Assembly: GCA_036674765.1 (NCBI GenBank)
Contig: JARVKI010000046.1
Location: 248,001 to 312,000, forward strand
Length of the DNA: 64,000 nucleotides
DNA from: Seiridium cupressi
Taxonomy: Eukaryota > Ascomycota > Sordariomycetes > Amphisphaeriales > Sporocadaceae
Direction: 5' to 3'
In this document: positions 33,806-45,215 of the stretch, piece by piece
How the letters are laid out: every line of letters starts with the position of its first letter
Position numbering within the stretch: position 1 is the stretch's first letter
Program-made: the position numbers and the translations under genes
Notes under the pieces: generated by a model
Seen by the model: only the letters and a program-made list of their open reading frames with translations
Told to the model about the DNA's origin: nothing
Database searches by the model: none

Positions 33806-35056
33806 ATGGCTGTCCTACATTCCCTCCTGGACGGGTCGATGCTCGTCCCGGCCTGTCTATTGTCTCTATCAGTCGTACCGGTTCTTATCTTTGTCTTCTC
33901 ACGAGGCAGGACGCAACAAAAGTTGAATGCCAGTCCGCCCAGCACGCCTGTCGCTGAGAAACGTTCCTTAGCCAAACGCAAAACATGCAACCCGCCCCGG
34001 CAGCCGGGCCAATGGTTCCCCAGTGAATTCCAGTTCCCGACACCACCTCCCTATCCAAATTGGTTTCTGGGCACCACCAAGCCCCTGCCATACCGCGCTT
34101 TCAGATATGGACCGAAATATAACGTGACGATGGGCTTGCGGGCGATCCCGCATCAAGACTGGATACAGCTTGACAACCACTTCCCCAAGTACCATGCCGA
34201 CAAGGCTCAGCGGATTGTGGAGCGAGGTAGCAAGTGCTGTGGCACAGCACCTGAGGCCTATCCCGCAGCGCTAGAGCTGCTGCAAGAATTGGCTGATTAC
34301 CTGCCGAACCGATATCCCACAATGTACGAACGGACCGCAAATGGCATTGTGAACTTGTGGTCTGGAGAGTCATTTGACATTACCGAGCGGCCTCTAAAAG
34401 AGGATCCAATGTGCATGGCTGGCCGCCTTACTCAGGATGATCTTGCCCTCATGATTGAGAAACCCGATGGTGAATACTATCTGCTTGCCGGCTCCATTCT
34501 CCTAGCAGGATTCTGGAGGCTGGAGGACAAGTTTGGCATGAGGATGTCGGAGATCCACACCTCCGGTGATGTACCGCAGTTCAAGGAAAAGTTGGAATCT
34601 AGCATGATGAAGTTCTTCTCTCGGCTGAACTGTGAGGAGCTTTATGCCCGCAACAACTACTTCATTCAAGTTGACGACTCGTTGGCCTGGTCTTGGAGCA
34701 TCGGCGGAGAGGACTCTACTGGGCTGGGTTGGCAGACTGCGGAGAAGAACCGAGCAATTGAGCATCACTGGTTCCGATCGGAAAGGCAGTCGTTGAGAAG
34801 ATTGCCCAAGACCGGAGCTATAGTTTTCACCATCCGCACATACTTCCATCCAATCACCGAGATCGCACAGGAAGACTACGTGCCTGGACGACTAGCCAGT
34901 GCCATTCGTAGTTGGGGGGATGATGTGAGTCGGTATAAGGGAAAGGAGAGGTACGAAGAAGTTTTGTTAGAGTATCTCGATAAGGAACATGAGAAGCAGG
35001 TCGAGCGAGGGTTGGATTTAACTCGGGAAGATGAAACGCACCAATACCCATGGTGA
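33806..35056 (+). CDS. DUF3445 / HODM-type protein with N-terminal membrane anchor
   Basis: A single-exon frame encodes 416 aa. The N-terminus has a hydrophobic helix (about residues 12-31, LVPACLLSLSVVPVLIFVFS) followed by a basic stretch, which fits an ER-type anchor. From about residue 85 the sequence fits the DUF3445 family (MGLRAIPHQDWIQLDNHFP; LTQDDLALMIEKPDGEYYL; LARNNYFIQVDDS-like region; IVFTIRTYFHPI). The bacterial founding member is the alpha subunit of heme-dependent oxidative N-demethylase, which removes methyl groups from dimethylamine. Fungal copies are widespread and their substrate is unknown. Neighbours are an EutQ-like cupin and an amine/choline-type permease. Confidence 0.82.
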   Translation: MAVLHSLLDGSMLVPACLLSLSVVPVLIFVFSRGRTQQKLNASPPSTPVAEKRSLAKRKTCNPPRQPGQWFPSEFQFPTPPPYPNWFLGTTKPLPYRAFRYGPKYNVTMGLRAIPHQDWIQLDNHFPKYHADKAQRIVERGSKCCGTAPEAYPAALELLQELADYLPNRYPTMYERTANGIVNLWSGESFDITERPLKEDPMCMAGRLTQDDLALMIEKPDGEYYLLAGSILLAGFWRLEDKFGMRMSEIHTSGDVPQFKEKLESSMMKFFSRLNCEELYARNNYFIQVDDSLAWSWSIGGEDSTGLGWQTAEKNRAIEHHWFRSERQSLRRLPKTGAIVFTIRTYFHPITEIAQEDYVPGRLASAIRSWGDDVSRYKGKERYEEVLLEYLDKEHEKQVERGLDLTREDETHQYPW

Positions 35057-35589
35057 GGGATGTTCAGGTACATCATATTTTTAGATCTTTTATATCTCAT
35101 ATCTCTCATATCTCTACAGGTGGATGCATTGTAGATAATACAAACCAGCCGACCCGATTTTCCTTCAACGATGCAATACGATACCTAGCAAAGTCAACTT
35201 CCGTTTACTCCGTCCTATTATTCACTATCAGTTGTTGATGACATCGGGGAGCAAATGTGGGGGATATCTACGAAACCCACCCGGTGGTGGGTGCAATCCC
35301 TGGCGTTAGTGGAGACCATTGCCATAGCACCAAGACCCGCCAGCTTATAAAATGCGAAGTCATGTACAAAATATCACGTTTCAATCCCATAGAGTTCATA
35401 TATAAAACTGGGTCCAATTTACGGGAGTTTTGTATGGTTAATATCGCTATGCTTCCATAAATAGTGATATATTATATGGATATAGCACTCCCCTGCCCGC
35501 ACTATACATCCTTATTCTCATTCCGAGCTGTCCTTGCCTGCTAATACCGCCAACCAATAACTAAAAAAGCAAACGACTTAATTCCAGCT
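35057..35589. other. Intergenic between convergent genes
   Basis: This gap lies between the 3' ends of the DUF3445 and cupin genes. It is AT-rich near 35380-35520 and shows no coding potential. Confidence 0.5.
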
Positions 35590-35958
35590 TCAGAAATCGC
35601 TGTGCTTCCTTTGGCCACAGTAGAATGCCAGCCCGTAGTCTGATGTGGTGAATGTGATTGTAGCACCAGCCGGGAAAAAGAAGACATCGCCTTTCCCTGC
35701 CTTGACGGATTGACCAGTGGCGTCTGTTATGGTCATATCTCCCTCGAGGAAGATCTTCATCTCATCGTACTTGTATGTATACACCAATGGTTCTCCTTTC
35801 TCAAGCCGGTAGAGTCCAGCGGACATGGGCTTCTCTGGATTGGACTTGTCCGAAGAGAACACGTCGCCCAGATAGGCATTGTCCCCCGCTAGAAGGGGGA
35901 TTTTGAACTCTGATTGAGCCTTGGGGTGATGAGAGAAAGCGACTTCCGCGGTAGCCAT
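35590..35958 (-). CDS. EutQ-like cupin
   Basis: A single-exon frame encodes 122 aa with a clear small cupin fold: ETYKYDEMKIFLEGDMTI-like strand (here YTYKYDEMKIFLEGDMTI), GKGDVFFFPAGATITFTT, and a final FYCGQRKHSDF. The pattern matches the EutQ family, named from the bacterial ethanolamine-utilisation operon, where EutQ is reported to have acetate kinase activity and to support the microcompartment. Fungi lack that compartment, so the role here is open. The metal-binding His residues of classic cupins are largely missing. It is transcribed divergently from the permease at 36740. Confidence 0.8.
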   Translation of the reverse strand: MATAEVAFSHHPKAQSEFKIPLLAGDNAYLGDVFSSDKSNPEKPMSAGLYRLEKGEPLVYTYKYDEMKIFLEGDMTITDATGQSVKAGKGDVFFFPAGATITFTTSDYGLAFYCGQRKHSDF

Positions 35959-35977
35959 TGTGTATGACGGCGGTCTT

Positions 35978-36604
35978 CGATAACAGCAGATAAGCTGAGA
36001 GATAATATATGTGATAGTAGTGTGTATGCAGACAGAGACGACTTGGTAAAAGTTCTGTTGGTGAATCGAGTTTCTAGTGGTATATACATTAGCCTGTGAG
36101 ACAACTTATTACCCCCCATACTTCAACCCCGGGCGCCACTATGATCCAACATTTCCCTTTTCGGCTCTACTACTCACGCCTATAGACAGTGCACAATTAT
36201 GGATGCAAATAATACTGTTCCACATAAGCCCAGGAAGTTTTGACCATATCGGGGTTAGTGGACCACCAGTCGGGACCTGGGTATTTTCGCCTGAAATGGC
36301 CTAGCTGCATTAAGTAACCTTATCTGCCCAGTATCAACCAGCCCGGCAGTTGCACAGTGACAAGCACGTTGAGTTCCAAGCTCAACGTCACTCCCGCATA
36401 ACTCTTATCTGCGCCGTACACTCTGGCGAATCAACACCCATCCCGTCTGCCACACTGGCTGCGCAAGTCCTCAGAGCATAGACCGTGATCATGTGGGGTG
36501 AGGTGTTAGGGATGCAGTGTCACCCCTGAACACGGACTGCCAGACGAGCACGGCATAAGCTCTGAGAGGCGAGACACCCTGGAGAAAAGGCGGCCAGCCG
36601 ATAA
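35978..36604. promoter_or_regulatory. GATA-site rich divergent promoter (cupin/permease)
   Basis: Six HGATAR sites for GATA factors lie between the divergent cupin and permease genes: CGATAA at 35978, AGATAAG at 35988, AGATAA at 36000, TTATCT at 36320 and 36405, and CGATAA at 36599. By simple base counting about two would be expected. GATA factors such as AreA switch on nitrogen-source genes in filamentous fungi, so this fits nitrogen-regulated amine uptake. Binding is inferred. Confidence 0.45.
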
Positions 36605-36739
36605 GATGCTATAATACATATGCATGGACCACTTGCTTTTCCCACTATCTGTTGGTCGTCCTGCTCTCGGGTGCAATCTGAATGTGCTGAGTCTGCAAGC
36701 TCGCGGCATCGGCCATAGCAGCTTTGGTGATCTGTGACC

Positions 36740-38663
36740 ATGAGATCGCTCGAGAAGACGCCGTCACAACCTGCGCGGCCCTCTGCCGATGTCAAACATG
36801 GACAGGTCCTGGAGTCTTCATCCAATGATAGCAATGATCTGTATAATCTGACAGCACTGGGCTACAAGCCTGAGCTGCGACGAAATCGGTCCATGTTCAC
36901 GCTGTTGTTCCAGTCATTAGCTATTGCGGCAGTAAGTAATGGAACTTCTTTGAGTCCTCAATACGTCCGTTCGTGTCATTCTAACAGTCTACACAGATTC
37001 CCTATGGGTTTGGAGGACCTCTCATTAGCGCCATTTATGGCGGAGGTAAGTGCAATCAATGGATAACATCTAACAGTATTGATCATATTGACGATGTTAT
37101 TTTATCCAGGTCAACTAGCTATGTTCCTGGGCTGGATCATGGTTCTCATTGTTGATGAATGCATTGCCATCTCACTAGGCGAGCTCGCATCGAGATACCC
37201 GACCTCGGCTGGACCGTACTACTGGAGTTTTCAAGTCGCAGGACCACGTTACAGAACGCTGCTATCCTTCATCACCGGATGGACATGGCTCGTGGGGAAC
37301 TGGACAATTACCCTGTCTGTCAACTTTGGCTTCGCTTCGCTTCTGGCCGCAGCTGTTGCGCTTTACTACCCCGACTTTGAATGGCAGCCTTGGCATCTGC
37401 TGTTGATCTTCTACGCACTCTGTCTCATCACATTCGTGATTGTGGCCTTTGGAAACAAGTTCCTCCCAACAGTAGACACATTTTGCGCTGCCTTCACTGC
37501 ACTTACCATATTCATAACTCTTGTTTGCCTATCCACGAAGGCAGAAGCCGGCCGAAACTCGCCCAGCTATACACTAGTAAGTCTTCAAGCCAAGGGCCTA
37601 AAAATCACCCTTGTTAATATTACCGTTAGGGAAATTATGACACAACAATATCTGGATGGGGTAGCTTTTCCTTCTTGATCGGTACTCTTCCATCGGCGTA
37701 CACGTGAGTCTTCATGATCTTCTCTGCGAGCCTTAACTTATGCCCTTTTAACTAGATTTTCTGCACTCGGGATGATTTCTTCGATGGCTGAGGAATGCGG
37801 TGATCCGACCACCAAGCTCCCCAAGGCACTAGCGCTGTGTGTACCTGTTGGCGGTATAGCCGGCCTCTTCTTTGTAAGAATACATATTCTACTAGGATGC
37901 ACTAGGTCTCACCAGCAATATAGGTCATTCCTATTTGTGCAACAATGCCCGCATTAGCCGACATTTTGGAAGCACCACTGGGTCAAGCCCTTCCCTATAT
38001 CTATCTCAGGGTCATGGGGTCTCCAGGTGGCGCTCTAGCTCTGACGGTACTCGTGCTGGTCATCACCTTGTTTTGTTCGATATCCATCACCGTGGCTGCC
38101 TCGCGATGCACATGGGCGTTCGCCCGAGACCGCGCTATACCACTCTCTAGGGTTTGGTCAAAGATCGACGAAAGACACGGCACCCCCATCTACGCATTGG
38201 CCCTCACCACTCTGGTGCAGATGCTGCTCGGCCTGATCTACTTGGGCAACTCTTCAGCTTTCAACGCGTTCGTCTCCGTGGGTGTTATTGCCCTTGCGAT
38301 CTCGTATGGTATTCCCATCTCACTGTCCATGCTGAAACGGCGCCATGGGGTGAATTCCGCCAGGTGGACCCCAGGTAAAACGATTGGCTGGATCGTCAAT
38401 ATTGTTGCTGTCTCCTGGATTGCATTTGAATTGATTCTCTTCTCTATGCCAACTGCGATTCCGGTAATGGAAAGCACCATGAATTACGCTTCTGTAGTAT
38501 TCGTTGGTTTCATGGCCATATCCGGACTATGGTATATAATCCATGCTCGTTATGGTAAGTACAATTGTCCAAGTCATCATCAGTCTCCCGGCAATAGAGT
38601 TAACTGGTGTCTTCAGTGTATCAAGGGCCTCCGGAGTCCGACGGTCTTACCGTAGGATCATAG
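36740..38663 (+). CDS. APC-family amine/choline-type permease
   Basis: The spliced model is join(36740..36931, 36997..37045, 37110..37576, 37630..37703, 37756..37873, 37924..38554, 38617..38663), giving 525 aa; six introns of 50-65 nt all keep phase. The protein has about twelve membrane segments and the family features: a cytosolic N-tail followed by LFQSLAIAAIPYGFGGPLIS, then ISLGELASRYPTSAGPYYWS and MAEECGDPTTKLPKAL. This is the fungal ACT branch that includes the choline/ethanolamine carrier Hnm1 and GABA-type permeases. The substrate is probably an amine or amino acid; choice within the branch is not possible from sequence alone. The divergent promoter with the cupin carries several GATA sites. 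Confidence 0.88.
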
Positions 38664-39027
38664 ATTGACTACCAGATATTGTCTCAAAGAATGGATTTGT
38701 CATTGTAAAGCGTTTGTGGCAGAAATTGCAAGTTACAATCGCTTGGAAGCATACACGACATGGCCGTCATAGCGCACTGCAAACATACCTAATATCTAAC
38801 AGAATTCATACTCGAAGAAATTGCAATAATGTCTGGTTATGTGATCTCAGCAAATGATAAGTAATGGGAAACGGGTTTACTGCTCCTAGTCTATTCGCTG
38901 TATCCCACAATATCGCCTCAGCTGCCAAAATCAGCATCCCGTTGAGTATTGCTTAAGGCCCCGAGCGAATCTCATTGCTGGTGTATTCAATTTCCGGGAG
39001 CCACATCAAAGTCAGCATGCAACTTAC
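38664..39027. other. Intergenic or remaining HET 3' part
   Basis: This stretch follows the last HET exon I can recognise on the minus strand. It may contain the last intron and a final degraded exon, but I cannot identify a reading frame with confidence. Confidence 0.35.
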
Positions 39028-40622
39028 CATGTAGCCTCTTTCAATGGGTATCTTCCACAAGGCCGATATCCAAGTGAATCATCTCTAGTCCAGAAGCACG
39101 TCAGAAGCTAGATACAGGAGGACCCGGCTAGTAAGAGTTTAGTAGAGGATTCCATAACCAGTTCAATGCGCGGTTACGAGGCCACGGAAAAATCAATTTT
39201 CATGATAATTTCATCAAACTCGAGACCTCGGTAGATCATCTCATGATCTTGGAACTCGACTTTCAGGTCACCTCATGAAGTTGCAGACGGTTTGATACAG
39301 CTGAATTTCATGCAAAGGTCCAATGCGCTGATCCAGGTACTGTGAGGTTTGTGAAATTGTAAAGACCAGCTGGATATGCCTTTCTGGCTGCGCCAATTAT
39401 CTTGAAGGTAAATATATAGCGAGACTTCAGTCTCGATAATATGCCTCGTGACTTTCCGGTTCAGCTCTTGTATGGATTAGGAGTAATCGGCTGTTATTGG
39501 ATTGGCCGCCATGGCAAGTAGACCAAATATCTTGTCCAGAGGTTCGGTCGCCCTGCGGAGTGCGGATCTCTGAAGTAATTCGCTCAGCATCCAGCCATGG
39601 CGGCGTTCCTGCACGTTCCAGGCACATCGCAAGTCGTCGAGTTCTGCAATGGATTGGTTGGCAGAGTTAGAGAGTTGTTCGCTTCGCGCAAGGTATGTAA
39701 GATTGTTCCATTCGAGACAGTGAGGACCAATCAGAACTCAAATCTCCCGAGCAAGAACTGCCTCTTGCACTGTCCAGAGCTGGTACCACCACTGCAACTG
39801 TTTCGGAAATGTGTCATGAAGCCAGGTATTCGCGAAAAGCGTAGATGGATTGCGTATCAGTTCATAATCATGTCTCGTGCACTCTTGAATCTCCTTGTCC
39901 CAGTTTGCGTTCATGCTACTCCGGCAAGGACCAAGGTAGATATAGACAAGCTGAGTAAACGAATAGATCCTATCCTTAAGCTCGACTTGGTGTCCCCTCT
40001 CTATGCTTCAAGACTTGTTTATGCAAATTGCATCGAGCCAAACGTATCTGTACTCTCCAAAAGCGCGCTTTCGGCGGAGAACATGATAGGCGTTTTCGCT
40101 CACGATGAAACCGTGAATTCCATTGATCGTGATCGCCCTGGAGTTCTGCAAGCCTCCCCAAGCGCACGAAACAGCAATGAATGCTGTTTTACCGTTAATG
40201 CTCTTGATGGATAGACTACAAAAAACAGGGTCATCAAATTCTCCAGGGCGGATTGGTAGAAGCCTGATGGTGCGACCAGTGAGCGGCTGCCAATATCCAT
40301 TGAGGTGTTTACCATAGTACCAACTATTGTGCAACCGTATTTGGTTGACGAGCCTGCTCTGGTTCTTCAGAACTTTCGCCGTCTCAGTGGTGATATGATG
40401 CGTCTCGATCTCGAACAGCTGTTTGAGGGACGGAACCAAGTAAATGTCGCCCTTTATCCTCTGCTTACGATCATGGAGCCATCCATAAAGAAGCAAGGCT
40501 GGTGAACAGAAAGCCAGCACAGATAGCAAGAATGCTATGATGAAACCTCTCAATATCTCGGTAGTGGGCCTGGCCTGGCCCTCGGCCAGCTGGTAACTGA
40601 ACCACGAAGTCATAACATGCAT
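39028..40622 (-). pseudogene. HET-domain protein, inactivated by in-frame stops
   Basis: The frame starts at an ATG at 40622 with a membrane helix (FIIAFLLSVLAFCSPALLLYGW) and enters a HET domain: FIAVSCAWGG, GIHGFIVSENAYHVLRR, YVWLDAICINKS. A TGA then interrupts at 40008-40010. The same frame continues with convincing HET sequence (RIYSFTQLVYIYLGP, WWYQLWTVQEAVLARE, LDKIFGLLAMAANPITADYS) and is cut by TGA 39738, TAA 39477, TGA 39273, TAA 39174 and TAG 39108. It reaches a GTAAGT donor at 39027, so more exons may follow. No frameshift occurs across about 980 bp. HET proteins mediate non-self recognition and cell death in fungi; this copy cannot make a full protein. Confidence 0.88.
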
Positions 40623-41647
40623 GGTAGCCAAGGCTGAATTTACAGTGGCATGGTCAAGGTGGAGTTGATGGCAGGCGCTGCTGCCTCGTTGATAGATCTT
40701 AAAACGAGCGAAGGGAGACAAGGGATCTGAAATGCATCTCGTGCGCCAGACTCCCAGCCTTGCTTATGCTTTTCCTGAGATGGGAACGTGTTACTTGTAA
40801 TGGAGGGGATGCAGTGGTGTTAGGTTCGAATCCTATTGGCCTTATCCTATGTATTGGAGGTTCGCTACGCTCCCCTCTTTTATCCTTCTGGCATTTTCCC
40901 CCAGAGCAAACGTCTCGTGCGGGTAGCATCCCTATGATACGGTAATAACGTTCAGCGAAGAATCAAAACACTGAAGAGCAGAAGGAGAAGAGTGATGAAT
41001 CAAAGCTTCTGAAGTACTCAAAACCCGCCATCCACGTGACCGGCCTACGGGTAAAACAGCGATTGCGTCGCACATGCGGGCGCCCTGCTGACGCTGTGGA
41101 GGGGGGAACGCCTTGTTTTAATAATTCCGAGCTTATTGGGCACAGGGCACCGTTTTAGCGAGATTTGGGTTGGCCCTTCCAGTTCTCCAGGCCCCGAGCA
41201 GACCGAATGCCTCCAGGCCCCGTAGTTATGGCTGATTCTATTGGTTTAGCAAATTGCGAATTCCCAAAGCATTTCAAATTGCGTCTGTTGTCCTTGGTTC
41301 GCGACGCCTGCTGTCATCACTCCCGTGATATACACACTTATTATTAGGCTCACAAGAGATCTTAGAGGCATATATCGAAGCGTCGTCAGCCTTGACTGGC
41401 ACGCGATTTTCTCTCGATAATTGCTTCTCACCGACCGACGCGCAGGGTTGTTTTACCAATGCAAAGATCATCTCGGGCAGCATTTTATCGACTGCAATGT
41501 CTTCATTGACTTGAGCCCAACGAGTCGTCTACCTCCTGGATACAATTTTAATCTCCAAAATTCTCTTTTGCGATGACCCAATATCCGCAGTATGACCACT
41601 GGAGAACAGATGGGGTGACCCCGTGGTACCACACCCTGGACCAGCTT
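40623..41647. other. Intergenic, nothing recognised
   Basis: Between the HET pseudogene start and the 3' end of the membrane-protein gene. A T-arm-like word (GGTTCGAATCC at about 40831) is present but no full tRNA fold could be drawn around it. Confidence 0.45.
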
Positions 41648-43014
41648 CTAGACGGTCCACGATCTTTGGAGTGAGATCCCACCATTGTGGGCTACAGCAT
41701 CATCTCCAGGAAAACTGTCCCTCCTTACAGATAGGTTGCTTGGGACGGTATGAGTTGACACAATGTCGAAACCAGACGTCGCGTGGATTGTGCGAGGGAC
41801 CAGCAACTGCGATTGGGATCCAGTGCTGCTAGCGTTGCTGTCAATCGGCACTTGGCCAAATATGTCGACATCCGAGGACTCACTGGACGATACTGAGACA
41901 ATATCATCCTGAGCAACGGTGGAGGTTATTTGGTTGAGAGCACCGGAGCCTTCTGGTAGCTGATACCCCGTGAAAGAATCCCCGCCGACAGTTGACCCAC
42001 TGAGAGACACCACCACAACCATTGCTTGAAGAAATCGAAATTCGGAGCTCTCGACCAATTCGCGGTCAGCGATCCCATTGATCTCGTCCCAGTTGAGAGC
42101 AACCGAATGACTTGGCATGTTTGAGATTGCACCCTGGGGTGAAGGGCTGAAAGCCATGCTCGCACTTGGAGTGACATTAGTCATAAAATCCTCAAGGTCA
42201 ACTATATTGGGGTCTGCGACATTATCGAGGGACTCGGTTGTCGCTGCTTGATCAGCGGTCGTGGGAGCTCCAGTGCCTTCGAGATGATCACCCATGTGTG
42301 CGAACTCATCCACAGCGAAACCTAGTTCCGAATGAGGCACATCTGCAATTTCATATTCTGTGTCTTCGAGGATACGTCCAGTAGTACCAGTGGACTGCTG
42401 CGGATGCAGCGAGGACGCAAGCGCCGTTACTGCGGTCGATCGTGAAGCAATAGAAGCATTATTACGGCGTCTACCTCCAGCTTCGTCTTTACGGATCACA
42501 TCGGGCTGCAGTTGAAAAGCGTACGGGTTTGGGCCTTGGTGCAAGTCTGAATCTGGGTACTGTCCTGACTCCGAATCCAAACTCTGGTCCCGTTCACTTT
42601 GCTTGAAAGATGAGCGCCGCTTGTAGTCACGCACCAGAACGTAGGCTAAGACTAGGAGCAGGAACACCACGATCGCTCCCGCGACAGCGCCCTGTATTCT
42701 GGGCAAGTCACGGACCGCTGGGCCGGCTACTGTCCGCTTTGTTAGTCAGGGCATCTCCTTTTGTGCCTCATGGCAGACATATCGGCCACAATGGTGGCCT
42801 GGATATGCAATGCGACAGACTGTCGCCTAAAATATTCACAATCATAAAGTTGCGTACCTAACAATGACAAGTGTCCTGGAATTAGCAAGATAGTCGTGGC
42901 GATTTGTGCTCCCCATGCAATGGCACGAACAAGCTCGATGATGAGAAGTCGCATGATTGTGGCGATGTAGTTCTCAAACTGCATGGCTCGGGATAAGAAG
43001 GTAAGCACTGGCAC
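41648..43014 (-). CDS. C-terminal exons of a multi-pass membrane protein
   Basis: The last two exons, complement(41648..42729, 42858..about 43014), join in phase (LSLL to VAGPAVRDLPRIQGAV). They encode two hydrophobic segments: one around FENYIATIMRLLIIELVRAIAWGA-like sequence (given in part) and a stronger one at GAIVVFLLLVLAYVLV followed by RDYKRR. A cytoplasmic tail of about 340 residues follows, rich in Ser, Asp, Thr and Gln, with no recognised domain. The gene continues upstream through further exon-like pieces to about 44960. The layout resembles large fungal DUF3433-type membrane proteins, but that assignment is uncertain. Confidence 0.55.
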
Positions 43015-43070
43015 AACTGGGAGTTGTCAGTCGGGTTCATTTAAGTCTGTACGTTCGGTGTGTGGCTCCG

Positions 43071-44960
43071 TCAAATCAACGTAGCCTTGCTCTGTTGCAT
43101 GGCTGATGGGTTACAACCAGCGACACCAACTGTTGTTCCAATGATCCAGCTGGATATGGTGCCAAAGGCAACAATTTCCTCGTGGGGATGAGGTATGAAG
43201 TCATGTCCTGCTAAGAATTCCCGCGGGCGTATTCTCTGGTCAAACCCATTACAGTCACGAGGAATGGTCGTCGCAACCGAAGCATACCACCGATGGCACG
43301 AACACACTTGTGTCGTGAGCTCTCCTAGGCGACAAGACTTCAGGAGAATGCCCTTTGAAATAAAATCTATGGGCGTGTCGGGTATGGGGACTGTCCATTG
43401 GCATGACGAAAGTGGTGTTGGAGACTGGGACCCGATGCGATAGCTAATGAAAAACACCTGACTCACTCTGGTATTTCGCACTTGTGTCAACGATGGAGAC
43501 TCGACTCGACAATATGCTAGGCTTCGCAAAACCTGTGTGATGGAAAGTGCTGCGGAGATAATATAGTGATGCCAATCTGGCACTGATAGAAAGGAGAGAT
43601 GAAGAGACGGCGGGTCGTCGGAAAGACTCGAAGAGTGGAAAGAGGAGTGTAGCACTGGGCAGGCGATGCAAGGACTGAACTGGACGAGGAGTCTGGTGAG
43701 AGAAAGGTCGGTTCTCTGGGGTGTGATGGGTAGGAAAGCTCGACTAGCCGGCCTCGTCTAGCCATCGATTCGCTGGCACACCCACCTCGTCGGAGGAGAA
43801 ATTCCTACCCTTGCTCGCCTCGATCAACGGGTACGCGAGGTAATCTCTGTCGAGAGCTTACATACACTTGCGAGTATTCACCTCAAGTAGGCTTGCTGGC
43901 TTCGTACTGTCGGGCAGGAGTTGAGGGCACATGTTGGTAGCGCTACACTCGAACTGTGGCCTGAGGACAGTAACGCGGACGAGAGCGGCATTGGTACACA
44001 TATCCCGATCACTATCAAGTCGATGGCAACGTCTAGAATCACTCGATTGAGACAACTCGCCTAGGCTAGGAGACCAAAGACGCTTTGGCATTTCGAGATT
44101 GCGGGAAAGGAATGACACGGAAAACCTCAGTGATGGCAGCCATTGTCAAAACTGGGACGGCAGGAACAGAACAAACGACACCCAATGCCCAGCGGCGATC
44201 CCAGATCCCACCATGACCTAGTGTGAAAACGTCCCTGGTACCACGAGAAACTGTCAGGCCTCGGTGTGGAATGTGTACTGGACACCTCGCACAACAAGTG
44301 CTTGCATATGCTGGAAGTTCGGGCTCCAAGCCCGAGAATAGCTACAGAAACACCCAAGTCGTTGAGGAACCGGGTGCTTCGGGGAATGAGACAAAGAGAC
44401 ACATTTTCAACCGTTCCACGAGAGAAGTAATCTCTATGCACAGCACGCCATCTCGGCGGCTTATTCTCCACCTCGACATCGAGGAGGCATGCTTGGATGC
44501 AAAGGCTCTTTACTCTGGGCCCGATTATGGAAAGAAAAACAGGTTAGAGTGTCTGGATGACGTCTGTTGAGGCCTGTGTCTCAGAGTTGATGGTAGGCTC
44601 GATGCGAGCGCAAGCGAGAACGACAACATGGCGCGGCCTGGAGAAAGCTGGAGTTTGCAGTGCTACATGTTGGCGAAGCGGACGGAAACTCACGGACACA
44701 GATCGGTTCATAGGGACTATTGAGGTGGGCGGAGCTGGGGCTGAGGCCCTCCTGAAAGCCTGGCGCATACGACCGCCGGCATGGCAGCTGACTTACCCCT
44801 CTTTTGGTTTTACATTTTTGAGGATAGTTTTCTGCCTCACAGCGCCCGGCTTTAGTGGTTCGCATCTTCCGCCCAATATACACATTGCTTCAACGAACAC
44901 GTACCGTTATCGCGAGGCTCTGACATCACACTCTGGAACGTTACCTTACCGCATCTGATA
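43071..44960 (-). CDS. Upstream exons of the same membrane protein (boundaries unresolved)
   Basis: Several minus-strand frames read like protein but I could not connect them. One (about 43071-43500) contains RIRPREFLAGHDFIPHPHEE and a hydrophobic stretch near IISSWIIGTTVGVAG-like sequence. A second (about 43870-44000) contains RVTVLRPQFECSATNMCPQLL. A third (44127-44470) contains RFLNDLGVSVAILGLGART. A fourth (44066-44200) contains VPVLTMAAITEVFRVIPFP. Cysteine-rich stretches between hydrophobic ones fit extracellular loops. Several introns and possibly a frame error are needed to join them. Confidence 0.3.
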
Positions 44961-45215
44961 GTATCAAAGTGCAGCTCGCGCTCGCGGCAACTGCAGTCAG
45001 GTCGCGCTCCTACGCTACGCCTAGTGAGTTGTTACTCTCTTCTTACATTCGCTTCCCAGGTACTGGCTTTACCATCACGTGCCGGCTGATGGCGAGCAAA
45101 GCGGCACGCTTACAATTGTGCTGACGAGGCTCGCTTCGTCTCTCATGTTTCTTAGAATTACTAGCCGCATACGCCTTCCTTCTTCTCTCCCTACTTAGCT
45201 GATAATGTATTCAAG

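Noticed and set aside
40760..40850. tRNA-like T arm (GGTTCGAATCC)
   Set aside because: No matching acceptor, D and anticodon stems could be drawn around it, so it is taken as a chance B-box-like word.
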